The notes under the pieces: model-generated
What the model was told of the DNA's origin: nothing
Seen by the model: only the letters and a program-made list of their open reading frames with translations
Database searches by the model: none
Shown: in pieces, positions 1 through 8,155 of the stretch
Numbering within the stretch: the first letter of the stretch is position 1
How the letters are laid out: the number at the start of each line of letters is the position of its first letter
Translations under genes and position numbers: made by a program
Source: Bathymodiolus brooksi thiotrophic gill symbiont
GTDB lineage: Bacteria; Pseudomonadota; Gammaproteobacteria; PS1; Pseudothioglobaceae
DNA: 28,348 nt
Direction of reading: 5' to 3'
Assembly (NCBI RefSeq): GCF_903642095.1
Contig: NZ_CAHJWD020000478.1
Location: 1-28,348 of the forward strand

Positions 1-77
1 GTTTTACCGTGGTCAACATGACCGATGGTGCCTACATTAACATGGGGTTTGGTTCTTTCGAATTTTTCTTTTGACAT
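1..77 (-). CDS. tuf: Elongation factor Tu, N-terminal fragment
   Basis: Only the first 25 codons lie in the window; the gene runs off the left edge. The encoded start, MSKEKFERTKPHVNVGTIGH, is the classic EF-Tu N-terminus and leads into the first GTP-binding motif (GHVDHGKT). EF-Tu delivers aminoacyl-tRNA to the ribosome as a GTP complex. The ATG at 75-77 is preceded by an AGAGGA-type ribosome binding site. It follows tRNA-Tyr, tRNA-Gly and tRNA-Thr on the same strand, the same order as the E. coli tRNA-tufB operon, so it is probably co-transcribed with them from the promoter near 408-436. Confidence 0.97.
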   Translation of the reverse strand, partial: MSKEKFERTKPHVNVGTIGHVDHGK

Positions 78-109
78 TTTTTATTCCTCTTCTATTATTA
101 CAATTAATT

Positions 110-185
110 TGGAGCTCACCAGCGGACTTGAACCGCTGACCTCTTCCTTACCAAGGAAGTACTCTACCGACTGAGCTAGGCGAGC
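110..185 (-). tRNA. tRNA-Thr (anticodon GGT)
   Basis: A 76-nt cloverleaf reads on the minus strand with CCA encoded. The 7-bp acceptor stem GCTCGCC/GGTGAGC contains one G-T pair. The anticodon stem CTTCC/GGAAG holds the loop TTGGTAA with anticodon GGT, which reads ACC/ACT. The T-arm contains GGTTCAAGTCC. It lies 32 bp upstream of tuf and is part of the tRNA-tuf operon. Confidence 0.96.
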
Positions 186-209
186 GCAACCTTTTCTCTC
201 TTTCCTACC

Positions 210-283
210 TGGAGCGGGTAGCGAGAATCGAACTCGCCTCATTGGCTTGGAAGGCCAAGGTAATACCGATATACGATACCCGC
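210..283 (-). tRNA. tRNA-Gly (anticodon TCC)
   Basis: A 74-nt tRNA on the minus strand with an encoded CCA end. The acceptor stem GCGGGTA pairs with TACCCGC. The anticodon loop CTTCCAA between TTGGC and GCCAA gives anticodon TCC, reading GGA/GGG. The T-arm contains GAGTTCGATTCTC. It sits between tRNA-Tyr and tRNA-Thr. Confidence 0.96.
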
Positions 284-303
284 AAAATTTTTAAACTTTA
301 CTT

Positions 304-390
<87 letters not shown>

Positions 391-407
391 CCAAAAAACA
401 ATCGGAC

Positions 408-436
408 ATTATCCCATAACTTATTATATTCCACAA
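408..436 (-). promoter_or_regulatory. Promoter of the tRNA-tuf operon
   Basis: On the minus strand the sequence reads TTGTGG (431-436), a 17-bp spacer, then GATAAT (408-413). This is a good sigma-70-type pair ending about 18 bp before tRNA-Tyr. Nothing else in 391-552 reads as a gene. Confidence 0.65.
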
Positions 437-552
437 GGTTTTTTTTTAATAAAATAAAAGGTGATCTTAAAAGCTTTAATGCACTTTAGTAGAATGCAAA
501 AAGTAGGGTATTTGTTAACCAAAAATATCATCAAAAACCAATGCCACTCCTT

Positions 553-587
553 AAAAAAAATTCCATAAAGCCTCACTAAAGTTTATG
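553..587 (-). terminator. Weak candidate terminator after malic enzyme
   Basis: Downstream of the malic enzyme stop, on the minus strand, CATAAA (582-587) can pair with TTTATG (564-569). After GAA there is a run of eight T (553-560). The stem is only 6 bp with a 12-nt loop, so this is a modest candidate. Confidence 0.35.
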
Positions 588-607
588 AAAACCTCTATAC
601 AAGTAAA

Positions 608-1834
608 TTAAGGAATTATATTTGCAACACCACTTGAGATAGCAGCATCAAACACTGCTTTGGGTACTACATCAATCAATCTTTTATCAAACGGTTTTGG
701 AATAATATAATCTTTACCAAAACTCATTGTATCGGCATTGTAAGCCTTCAGCACTTCGGTTGGCACTTCAAGTTTTGCCAAATCTTTGAGTGCATGCACA
801 GCAGCGATTTTCATTTCAACATTAATTTCACTGGCTTTCGCATCTAAAGCACCTCTAAAAATAAAGGGAAAGCCTAAAACATTATTCACCTGATTAGGGT
901 AATCGCTACGCCCTGTTGCCATAATTAAATCATCACGCACTGAATTGGCATCTGTGGGTGAAATTTCAGGATCTGGATTTGACAAGGCAAATACAATTGG
1001 CTTGTCTGCCATTGATTTAACCATAGTTTTAGAAACCAAGTTAGCGGACGCAACTCCTAGAAAAATATCCGCACCTTGCATTGCATCTGCCAAAGTCTCT
1101 TTGTTAGTTTGTGCGGCATATTGTAACTTCACCTCACTTAAATTAGATGTGTTTGTCGTAATCACACCTTTTCTATCCACTAATAAAATATTATTTTTAT
1201 CTAAACCCAATTTACAAAGTAAATTTAGTGTGGCAATACCTGCCGATCCCGCCCCTAAACAGACCAATTTTGCAGTAGCAATGTCTTTACCTTGAATCTC
1301 AAGTGCATTTAACAGTCCTGCTGCAATAATAATAGCAGTGCCATGTTGATCATCATGAAAAACTGGAATATCCAGCTCCGCAATCAAACGCCGTTCAATC
1401 TCAAAGCAGCGAGGGGCAGAAATATCCTCTAAATTAATCCCCCCAAAAGTAGGGGCAATATTTTTCACCGTTTGCACAAATTCTTCAATATCTTGCGTAT
1501 CAACTTCAATATCAAATACATCAATATCAGCAAATTTCTTAAACAAAACTGCCTTACCTTCCATCACAGGTTTTGATGCCAAAGGCCCAACATTACCCAG
1601 CCCTAACACCGCTGAACCATCACTAATCACTGCCACCAAATTGGCTTTAGCAGTATATAAATCCACCTTACTAGCATCTTTTGCAATCTCTCTAACAGGT
1701 GCCGCCACACCCGGCGTATAAGCCAACGATAAATCTTCACGAGTTTCCAAAGGCTTATGTGAAGAAACAATCAACTTTCCTGGTCGATTGCCTTGGTGAT
1801 AATCAAGTGCTGCTTGATGTAATTCTGAACTCAT
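608..1834 (-). CDS. maeB: Malic enzyme, short form (oxaloacetate-decarboxylating)
   Basis: 408 residues. Malic enzyme converts malate to pyruvate and CO2 with reduction of NAD(P). Visible hallmarks are the N-terminal catalytic region with Tyr39 in [23 protein letters not shown] at 71-84 followed by Lys94, the metal-site acids in LEDISAPRC (135-143), HDDQHGT at 160-166, and the dinucleotide-binding GAGSAG at 194-199. ALSNPDPE occurs near the C-terminal third. The protein ends after the NAD-binding domain, so it lacks the C-terminal phosphotransacetylase-like half of E. coli MaeB (about 760 residues). Many proteobacteria have such a short form. NAD versus NADP preference cannot be read safely. 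The ATG at 1832-1834 has no clear Shine-Dalgarno. The symbol is assigned by family. Confidence 0.9.
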   Translation of the reverse strand: MSSELHQAALDYHQGNRPGKLIVSSHKPLETREDLSLAYTPGVAAPVREIAKDASKVDLYTAKANLVAVISDGSAVLGLGNVGPLASKPVMEGKAVLFKKFADIDVFDIEVDTQDIEEFVQTVKNIAPTFGGINLEDISAPRCFEIERRLIAELDIPVFHDDQHGTAIIIAAGLLNALEIQGKDIATAKLVCLGAGSAGIATLNLLCKLGLDKNNILLVDRKGVITTNTSNLSEVKLQYAAQTNKETLADAMQGADIFLGVASANLVSKTMVKSMADKPIVFALSNPDPEISPTDANSVRDDLIMATGRSDYPNQVNNVLGFPFIFRGALDAKASEINVEMKIAAVHALKDLAKLEVPTEVLKAYNADTMSFGKDYIIPKPFDKRLIDVVPKAVFDAAISSGVANIIP

Positions 1835-1867
1835 AAGGATTTATTAAATTGATGAAAAAAACAGGTA

Positions 1868-1873
1868 ATTATA
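1868..1873 (-). promoter_or_regulatory. Candidate -10 element for malic enzyme
   Basis: A perfect TATAAT on the minus strand lies 34 bp upstream of the malic enzyme start. The hexamer 16 bp further upstream, TTACGC, is a poor -35 match, so the promoter may need an activator or may not be real. Confidence 0.4.
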
Positions 1874-2480
1874 CTTATTTAAGAAGATTGCGTAACCTTA
1901 CTAAAACCTAAACAATAAGAGACAATAAAATAACGACCAAAAAATTAAACTTAATAGATAAATCAGCATTTTCTTTTGATTAGATAACAAGCCTTAATAC
2001 TATTAATGAGAAAGACCCTATCAAATCTAGCCAGTGCATTAGAATTATAAACACAACCACCGCTGGTTACCATTGAAATGACACTTTCAACAACACCGTT
2101 GGCTTAATTCAGTGTTGTCAGTCTGTTCGCCATCAAGGTCTTACACTGTCTTTAATGGTTAGTTTAAAACAAATTGTGCCTGTAATTTAACTTAGTTTGC
2201 CAAAAACTATTATCGGTACAGTTGTGCTTATTTCGTATTCAATTATATTGTTATCAATCATTGACTAACGAATATTTGTGCGATACTAAGTTCGATAATC
2301 ATTGAAGTGGTAACACCAATTGGCGCTTAAATTTTCAACTCGTCAGTGGACAATATGTCGTTGAACTTATTAGGTTTTTTTTGTCTTGTAACCTATACAG
2401 CATGGGAATAAGTCAATTCAATTTTTCTCGTAGAGTGCCTTAACGACATAAGCCCTACTTATTGCTAATCTTTAAATAAT
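1874..2480. other. Intergenic region with no gene recognised
   Basis: About 600 bp between malic enzyme and the division cluster. I found no tRNA, no long open frame with a ribosome binding site, and no clear terminator. A minus-strand frame of roughly 45 codons is open at about 1966-2106 but lacks a convincing start. The region may be decayed sequence or hold an undetected small RNA. Confidence 0.5.
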
Positions 2481-2482
2481 AA

Positions 2483-2517
2483 AAGTGTGTATAAGTGGAA
2501 TAAAGTGGTATAAAATG
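2483..2517 (+). promoter_or_regulatory. Candidate MraZ operator overlapping the division-cluster promoter
   Basis: AAGTG occurs at 2483, 2493 and 2503, exactly 10 bp apart, with a degenerate fourth copy (AAATG) at 2513. Tandem GTG-rich repeats at a 10-bp period are the known binding pattern of MraZ, which represses its own operon. TATAAA at 2509-2514 is a plausible -10 inside the array, so bound MraZ would block the promoter. The array lies upstream of the 59-aa gene at 2548, not directly upstream of mraZ, so that gene is probably in the MraZ regulon. Confidence 0.65.
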
Positions 2518-2547
2518 TATTTTTAATATCAAAAAATGGAGTAATCA

Positions 2548-2727
2548 ATGCAATTCAAACAATTTATTATTGGTGTATTACTATCAACTGTTTCATTGAG
2601 CGCATTGGCGTTAATAGGAACTCAGCAGGCGCAAATTAATAATTTTAAACCTTTTCTTATTATTACTGTTGTCGTGTCTATTCTTGGTGCAATAGCAACT
2701 TATCAAAAGCGCTTACAACGCCACTAA
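2548..2727 (+). CDS. Small two-span membrane protein, unknown function, first gene of the mraZ operon
   Basis: A 59-residue frame starts at an ATG with GGAG eight bases upstream and ends 12 bp before mraZ. I do not recognise it. The product has two hydrophobic stretches, about residues 6-24 (FIIGVLLSTVSLSALALIG) and 35-51 (PFLIITVVVSILGAIAT). A short polar linker separates them and the tail is basic (YQKRLQRH), consistent with a hairpin inner-membrane protein with a cytoplasmic tail. The first stretch could instead be a signal peptide. Position between the MraZ-type operator and mraZ, on the same strand, argues that it is transcribed with the division genes. Function is unknown; a link to cell division is inference from position only. 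Confidence 0.65.
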   Translation: MQFKQFIIGVLLSTVSLSALALIGTQQAQINNFKPFLIITVVVSILGAIATYQKRLQRH

Positions 2728-2739
2728 ACAAAAAGCGGT

Positions 2740-3192
2740 ATGTTTCGTGGGGTTCACAATTTAACTATTGATGCCAAGGGAAGACTGAAAATTCCAACGC
2801 GTCATCAAGTGCAAATTAACGAAATTTGTGCGGGGAAGATAGTGCTTAGTATTCATCCAGATGATCCTTGTTTACTGCTTTACCCTTTAAAAGAATGGCA
2901 AATACTTGAAAAGAAAATCAGCACTTTGCCTTCGCTAAACATCCACACAAAACGCTTAAAACGCAAGCTCATTGGTCACGCTACCGATTGTGAATTAGAT
3001 AGTGCATCACGACTTCTTATTCCTGCAACGCTTAGAGAATACGCTGATTTTAGTAAAAAAATCATCATGAGTGGGCAAGGGCATAATTTTGAACTCTGGG
3101 ATGAAGATGCTTGGCACAAGCAACTTGATAGCCTTGATTCACTAAGTAAAAAAGAAAGTATTCCAGCAGAGCTTAGTCAACTGTCACTATGA
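2740..3192 (+). CDS. mraZ: Transcriptional regulator MraZ
   Basis: 150 residues, the normal size for MraZ. It carries two AbrB-like DNA-binding repeats: one at the start (FRGVHNLTIDAKGRLKIP) and one around 75-90 with the same DxxSRLLIP signature (ELDSASRLLIPATLREYA). MraZ forms a ring and binds tandem GTG repeats to repress the division and cell-wall operon that it heads. A matching repeat array lies at 2483-2517. The ATG at 2740 has only a weak upstream GCGG, so translation may depend on coupling to the small gene 12 bp before it. The stop overlaps the rsmH start by four bases (ATGA). Confidence 0.95.
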   Translation: MFRGVHNLTIDAKGRLKIPTRHQVQINEICAGKIVLSIHPDDPCLLLYPLKEWQILEKKISTLPSLNIHTKRLKRKLIGHATDCELDSASRLLIPATLREYADFSKKIIMSGQGHNFELWDEDAWHKQLDSLDSLSKKESIPAELSQLSL

Positions 3193-4124
3193 CCAGTCAT
3201 CATCACCAATCTGTGATGTTTAACGAGTCTATTGCAGGATTGGCAATCAAAAATAACGGTATCTATATAGATGCAACTTTTGGTCGAGGTGGACATACGC
3301 AAGGCATTCTGAACAAATTAGGCAACGAAGGCAGGCTCATTGCTTTCGACCAAGATATGACTGCCATTGATTATGCTAGAAAAAATTTTAATGATGAGCG
3401 ATTAGAAGTTATTCACAGTGCTTTTTCTAATATGCACAACTTATTAAATGAGCGTGATTTACTGGGAGAAATTGACGGTATTTTAATGGATCTTGGTGTT
3501 TCATCTCCACAACTTGATAATGCCCAGCGTGGTTTTAGTTTTAATGCCGATGGCCCGTTAGATATGCGTATGAACCAAACCAGTGGTACCAATGCAGCCG
3601 AATGGCTTGCTACTGCTAGTGAAACTGAGGTTGCCAATGTCATTTATAAATTTGGCGAAGAACGAAAAAGTCGGCATATTGCCAATGCCATTAAAAAATT
3701 TCAAGAAGATGCCCCTGTAAAAACCACCTTGCAATTGGCAAATATTGTTGCCAGCGTGGTTAAGGCAAAAAAAAACAAGCACCCTGCCACTCGCACCTTT
3801 CAAGCCATTCGCATTTTTATCAATCAAGAACTTCAACAATTATTAGACACACTGGAACAAACACTAAGCACACTTGCACCTGCAGGTCGTTTGTCAATTA
3901 TTAGTTTTCACTCTATTGAAGACCGTATCGTTAAGCAATTTATTCAAAAACACTCAAAGCAAAAGCAATTACCTAAGGGGTTGCCGATTATGCACAACGA
4001 AAATGAACAAATGCCCTTAAAAAACTTAGGAAAATTTTTTGCCAGTGCAGAAGAAATAGGCAATAGTAGACGCTCTAGAAGTGCCATATTACGAATCGCT
4101 CAACGAACCACCAAAGTATGTTAA
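3189..4124 (+). CDS. rsmH: 16S rRNA (cytosine(1402)-N4)-methyltransferase
   Basis: 311 residues, the usual RsmH/MraW size. The SAM-binding start is clear: HHQSVMFNESI then GIYIDATFGRGGHTQGIL, with the next acidic residue in IAFDQD. DLGVSSPQLD and RGFSFNADGPLDMRM are the family signature around the active site, and FHSIEDRIVKQF lies near the C-terminus. The enzyme methylates C1402 in the ribosomal decoding site. It overlaps mraZ by 4 bp and ftsL by 7 bp, so translation of the three genes is likely coupled. Confidence 0.97.
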   Translation: MTSHHHQSVMFNESIAGLAIKNNGIYIDATFGRGGHTQGILNKLGNEGRLIAFDQDMTAIDYARKNFNDERLEVIHSAFSNMHNLLNERDLLGEIDGILMDLGVSSPQLDNAQRGFSFNADGPLDMRMNQTSGTNAAEWLATASETEVANVIYKFGEERKSRHIANAIKKFQEDAPVKTTLQLANIVASVVKAKKNKHPATRTFQAIRIFINQELQQLLDTLEQTLSTLAPAGRLSIISFHSIEDRIVKQFIQKHSKQKQLPKGLPIMHNENEQMPLKNLGKFFASAEEIGNSRRSRSAILRIAQRTTKVC

Positions 4125-4390
4125 AAATATTCACCGTTACTCGCATTAATACAGTGCTGATTGTTGCTATTATTGCCTTGTCTATTTTGACAATCACTTG
4201 GCATAACCAAAACCACTTGCTTTACAAAAAAACCAAGTCTTCACAACAAGACTATCGAAAAATTATAGCCAAGCAAAGGCAGCTACTTATCGAACACTCT
4301 GAGCAAATGAGCGGTAACAATATTAAAATAAAAGCCATGAAAATATTGCATATGCAACACCCTGATAAAACAAGGATATTGGCTTTATGA
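4118..4390 (+). CDS. ftsL: Cell division protein FtsL
   Basis: 90 residues with the FtsL layout: a short cytoplasmic start, one membrane span at about 10-27 (NTVLIVAIIALSILTITW), then a polar, probably coiled-coil periplasmic part from about 35 to 75. FtsL works with FtsB and FtsQ to activate the septal synthase FtsW-FtsI. The sequence is poorly conserved in this family, so the call relies mainly on topology, size and position between rsmH and ftsI. It overlaps rsmH by 7 bp and ftsI by 4 bp. Confidence 0.88.
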   Translation: MLKIFTVTRINTVLIVAIIALSILTITWHNQNHLLYKKTKSSQQDYRKIIAKQRQLLIEHSEQMSGNNIKIKAMKILHMQHPDKTRILAL

Positions 4391-6267
4391 TGGCTAAATT
4401 TAAGGCATTGTTCCAATTCTCCAGAACACAACATTATTCACGCCGTCAAAATATTATTAAATGGATTTTTATCTTACTTGTCTGTGGTTTTGGTTATCGA
4501 GTTATTGCCATTCATCTACTAAATGCTGGCAATATGAGCCTTCAAGAAAAGGGCAAACAACAGGCTTATTACACTTTTTACACCAAAGCACACCGTGGCA
4601 ATATTTTAGATAGAAACGGCGAGGTGCTTGCCAGTAATTTAATTTTGAAAAAAATCAATTTAGATGTAACCAAAATCCAACCAGCTTTTATTCCAAAACT
4701 CGCTACGGCATTAATGATGAAAGAAAAAGAATTGCGAATCGCACTTGAGGAAAAAAACAAAGCACGAAGAGGTAGAAGAAACTTTATTATTCAAAAAAAT
4801 CTCAAACTTTCCAATCCAATCGTTGAAAATATAGAAAAACTAAAAAAACTTAGATTAAGAATTTGCAAGGAAAAAGAAAAAAAGAAAAAAGTTAAATGGC
4901 TTGAAACAGCACTAATTTTTGCCAAACTAAAAACGGAAAACCCGACTTACGAAACAATTAAAATCTGCAAAAAAGAAATAATCGAAGGGGTGGCGTTACA
5001 AAACGACTCACGCAGATATTATCCAAAATCTGCCACTTTAGCACCCCTGATTGGTCGTGTTAATCATGATGGTAAAGGTGTTTCTGGTATTGAAGGTGAA
5101 TTCAATCCAACGCTTTCTGGGCAAAATGGCATTGAACTTTTAAGTTTTAATCAGGCCTCTCAAAAAGCCTATTTCAATTCTGTGGCTCATAAAAAACTCA
5201 AGCATGGTAACAATATAACCTTAACTATTGATGCCAATATCCAATTTCACGCCTACACCGCCATTAAAAAATCTGTTGAAAAACACGATGCTGATTCTGG
5301 TTCTACTATTATCTTAAGTCCGAATGGTGAAATTTTAGCACTCGCCAATTATCCTGCCGATAACCCAAATGATAAAACTATTTACAATGTGGAAAACTAT
5401 CGCAATCATGTGCTTTCAGATAAAATTGACCCCGGCTCAACTATGAAGCCGTTTACTATGCTTTTGGCACTTGATAAAAATAAAATTACTGCAACTGATG
5501 ATGAAACAATTGATGTTAGTAAAAAGATTGGGCATATTAAACCTGATGACAAGTATTACCACTTAACAGTTAAAAAAATTCTACAAAAATCACACAATCT
5601 TGGCACCGTTAATGTCTCTGAAAGGCTAACAAAAGAAGAGTTTTACGACACTTGGAATAAATTAGGTTTTGGTCACTCACTTGGACTGATTCCTAGCATT
5701 GAAACGCCCGGTATATTAAAAACGCCTGATTCATGGTCGCTGGCAGATAAACGCTCGCTGTCTTTTGGTTATGGCCCTATGCAAACCAATTTGGCACAAC
5801 TCGCTAGAGCATATTTGGTATTTGCCAATGAAGGGGTCGTGCCACCGCTCAAACTTGTTGAAAACACTAACAGTTATGAACAAAAATCACAGGTTTTTAG
5901 TAAAGAATCAACTCGTAAAATTGCTGATTTATTAGATGCGGTTACATCAGCAAAAGGCTCTGGTTATCGTGCACAAATTAAGGGGTATAAAGTTGCAGGA
6001 AAAACGGGGACTGCAGAGATGGTAATTGATGGTCGTTACAACAAAGATGGGGCAAAACGCACATTCTTCACTGGTTTTGTGCCTGTTAAAAAACCAAAAT
6101 ATATTATGGTCGTTAGATTAGATTATCCAAAAAAATGTTATACCTACTACAAACCCAAAAAAAAAATCAGCTGTGGGGGTTCAAATTCTGCAGCAATGGT
6201 GTTTAAGGATGCTATGAAAAATATCTTAAATAGCGACCAATCCATTAAGCCGCTGTCTAAAAAATAA
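4387..6267 (+). CDS. ftsI: Peptidoglycan transpeptidase FtsI (PBP3) with two unusual inserts
   Basis: 626 residues, somewhat longer than E. coli FtsI (588). One N-terminal membrane span (about 27-45) is followed by the periplasmic pedestal and the transpeptidase domain. Active-site motifs are intact: Ser351-Thr-Met-Lys, Ser402-His-Asn, and Lys539-Thr-Gly. By eye, about 45 residues are inserted at roughly 155-200 just before the conserved SRRYYP. The insert is very rich in Lys and Glu and contains Cys160 and Cys194. A second short insert near the C-terminus (KKCYTYYKPKKKISCGG) adds two more Cys where other FtsI proteins have a short YYGG loop. FtsI crosslinks septal peptidoglycan. ATG at 4387 overlaps the ftsL stop; the adjacent ATG at 4390 is equally possible. 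No murE follows, so this is the end of the cluster. Confidence 0.95.
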   Translation: MMAKFKALFQFSRTQHYSRRQNIIKWIFILLVCGFGYRVIAIHLLNAGNMSLQEKGKQQAYYTFYTKAHRGNILDRNGEVLASNLILKKINLDVTKIQPAFIPKLATALMMKEKELRIALEEKNKARRGRRNFIIQKNLKLSNPIVENIEKLKKLRLRICKEKEKKKKVKWLETALIFAKLKTENPTYETIKICKKEIIEGVALQNDSRRYYPKSATLAPLIGRVNHDGKGVSGIEGEFNPTLSGQNGIELLSFNQASQKAYFNSVAHKKLKHGNNITLTIDANIQFHAYTAIKKSVEKHDADSGSTIILSPNGEILALANYPADNPNDKTIYNVENYRNHVLSDKIDPGSTMKPFTMLLALDKNKITATDDETIDVSKKIGHIKPDDKYYHLTVKKILQKSHNLGTVNVSERLTKEEFYDTWNKLGFGHSLGLIPSIETPGILKTPDSWSLADKRSLSFGYGPMQTNLAQLARAYLVFANEGVVPPLKLVENTNSYEQKSQVFSKESTRKIADLLDAVTSAKGSGYRAQIKGYKVAGKTGTAEMVIDGRYNKDGAKRTFFTGFVPVKKPKYIMVVRLDYPKKCYTYYKPKKKISCGGSNSAAMVFKDAMKNILNSDQSIKPLSKK

Positions 6268-6311
6268 ATCTATGTCTCTTCTAAATATCAAATACAAGGC
6301 TATGCCAAGTG

Positions 6312-8117
6312 CTATTTTCTACCCTTGCCTTTCTGAATGCCTTCCATTACTTTTCTTTGATCCTCTTCTGTATTAGCAGAAGATATTAAACCCTTTACTC
6401 TTGCACTTTCTTGATATCTTTCAACTGAATTTAAGGCAGATAAAAATTCATCTTTGGCTTGATTTTCACTTAAATATGGCGTAAGCACACATAATTCTTG
6501 TAAACGCTGATAAACACCTGACTTAGGTTTAAAAGGTTGGATTAAATCTTCTTGTGAAATATCTTCGTCTATTTCCGCTGAACGCACTAATTCTAACAAT
6601 ATTTCTGATTTTTCAATACGGCGTACTCGCACCTCAACAGTGCCGTCAGCCAGTGATGGGTAGTTTAATAACAAACTAATCATTTTTGCCATGGAGGCTT
6701 TAACCGACTTATTCTCTTTGGGTGTAGAGTTAAACTCAACATAATCCCCGTAATCTTCATTTGCAAAATCAGGCATTGGTGGCTCATATTCTGTGGTAAC
6801 TGGTGCTTGTATTTGTGCCCATTCTACTTGCTTAGCAAAAACGCTCTTAACCTGTTCAATACTTTGCCCTATAACTTGTGCCACCCCTTCTAATAACTGC
6901 TGTTGATAAGTGTCATAAGTAACTAATGCAATCAGCAACAATACCTTCTCTAAGAATGAGGTTTTACCTTCAATGGTATTAAAATCCACTTCTGCCTGAA
7001 TATGTGCAAATAAAAATTTTGACAACGCCTGTGCTGTTTCAATGCGTTTTTCAAACGCTGATGTTGACTCTTTTTTTACCAAAGTATCGGGGTCTTCGCC
7101 ATCAGGTAAAAATAAAAATTTAATCAACAAACCTGATTTAATCATTGGCAACGCAATCTTCAACGCCTTCCAAGCAGCGGCACGCCCTGCATCATCTCCA
7201 TCAAAACAAAAGACAATAATATTGGTAGTGCGTGCTAATATTTGTAAATGCTCTGGCGTGGTTGCTGTGCCTAATGTTGCCACCACCTTAGTAACGCCAG
7301 CCTGATGTAGCGCAACCACATCCATATAACCTTCAACGACCAAAATATAGTCTATTGTGCGTGAATACTTGCGTGCGTGATGTAAACCATACAACTCTTT
7401 TGATTTGGAAAAAATAGGGCTTTCTTGGGAATTGAGATACTTCGCCTTAGCCTTGTTGTCAAACGCACGCCCACCAAAAGCAATGACATTGCCCTTGCTG
7501 TTGTGAATAGGGAACATTAAGCGATCACGGAAAAAATCATAGTCGCCATATTCGCCAGTTTTAACCAACCCTAGTGCTTTTAAATCCACAACCTCCTGTT
7601 GAGTGTTCTCAAAATGTAACAACAAGTCCTTATTACTCGGCAGTGCAAAACCCAAATCAAAACGCTTGGCAATTTCCCCATTAATGCCTCGATTTTTTGC
7701 ATAATTAACCGCCTTTTCCTTGGCTGGAGAATTTTTAAATTGTTGCTGATAAAATTCGCTCACTTTCTCAGACAAAGTGCGATACCGCTCTAATTTAGGG
7801 TCAACGGGTTTGGTGTGATTATCGTATTCAATCTTAAGCCCAAATTCATTGGCAATAGCTTCAACCGCCTCCACAAAATCTAAATTATCGTATTTTTGCA
7901 CAAAACTAATTGCACCACCGCTCTCACCACATTTAAAACAATGATAAAATTGCTCATGTCCGTTCACAGCAAAATTAGGATTTTTACCCCCATGAAATGG
8001 ACAAGGTGCACGATAACTGCCACCTACTTTTTTAAGCGTTAAACGCTTACTAATCAAATCAACAATATCAATTTGATTAGGTAAATCGTTAATAAAATTT
8101 TGACTAATATAAGGCAA
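6312..8117 (-). CDS. dnaG: DNA primase
   Basis: 601 residues in the standard DnaG order. The zinc-binding domain has Cys39-x2-His42 and Cys60-x2-Cys63 (APCPFHGG and YHCFKCGESGG). The central catalytic core contains the TOPRIM acids in VVEGYMDV (Glu262) and FDGDDAG (Asp306 and Asp308). A C-terminal region binds helicase DnaB. Primase makes RNA primers for replication. The start is TTG at 8115-8117; no in-frame ATG lies just upstream and no Shine-Dalgarno is visible, though the alignment of NDLPNQIDIVDLI with other DnaG N-termini supports it. It converges with ftsI across a 44-bp gap and diverges from the acyltransferase gene. It is not linked to rpsU or rpoD as in enterobacteria. Confidence 0.96.
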   Translation of the reverse strand: MPYISQNFINDLPNQIDIVDLISKRLTLKKVGGSYRAPCPFHGGKNPNFAVNGHEQFYHCFKCGESGGAISFVQKYDNLDFVEAVEAIANEFGLKIEYDNHTKPVDPKLERYRTLSEKVSEFYQQQFKNSPAKEKAVNYAKNRGINGEIAKRFDLGFALPSNKDLLLHFENTQQEVVDLKALGLVKTGEYGDYDFFRDRLMFPIHNSKGNVIAFGGRAFDNKAKAKYLNSQESPIFSKSKELYGLHHARKYSRTIDYILVVEGYMDVVALHQAGVTKVVATLGTATTPEHLQILARTTNIIVFCFDGDDAGRAAAWKALKIALPMIKSGLLIKFLFLPDGEDPDTLVKKESTSAFEKRIETAQALSKFLFAHIQAEVDFNTIEGKTSFLEKVLLLIALVTYDTYQQQLLEGVAQVIGQSIEQVKSVFAKQVEWAQIQAPVTTEYEPPMPDFANEDYGDYVEFNSTPKENKSVKASMAKMISLLLNYPSLADGTVEVRVRRIEKSEILLELVRSAEIDEDISQEDLIQPFKPKSGVYQRLQELCVLTPYLSENQAKDEFLSALNSVERYQESARVKGLISSANTEEDQRKVMEGIQKGKGRK

Positions 8118-8155
8118 ATTATGAGCAATATTGACACAATAAAAAATACATTTTA

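Noticed and set aside
945..1295. Plus-strand frame opposite malic enzyme
   Set aside because: It is a shadow of a conserved coding region on the other strand.
1966..2106. Minus-strand open frame of about 45 codons in the gap before the mraZ operon
   Set aside because: No convincing start or ribosome binding site, no recognisable family, and the length is within chance for this composition.
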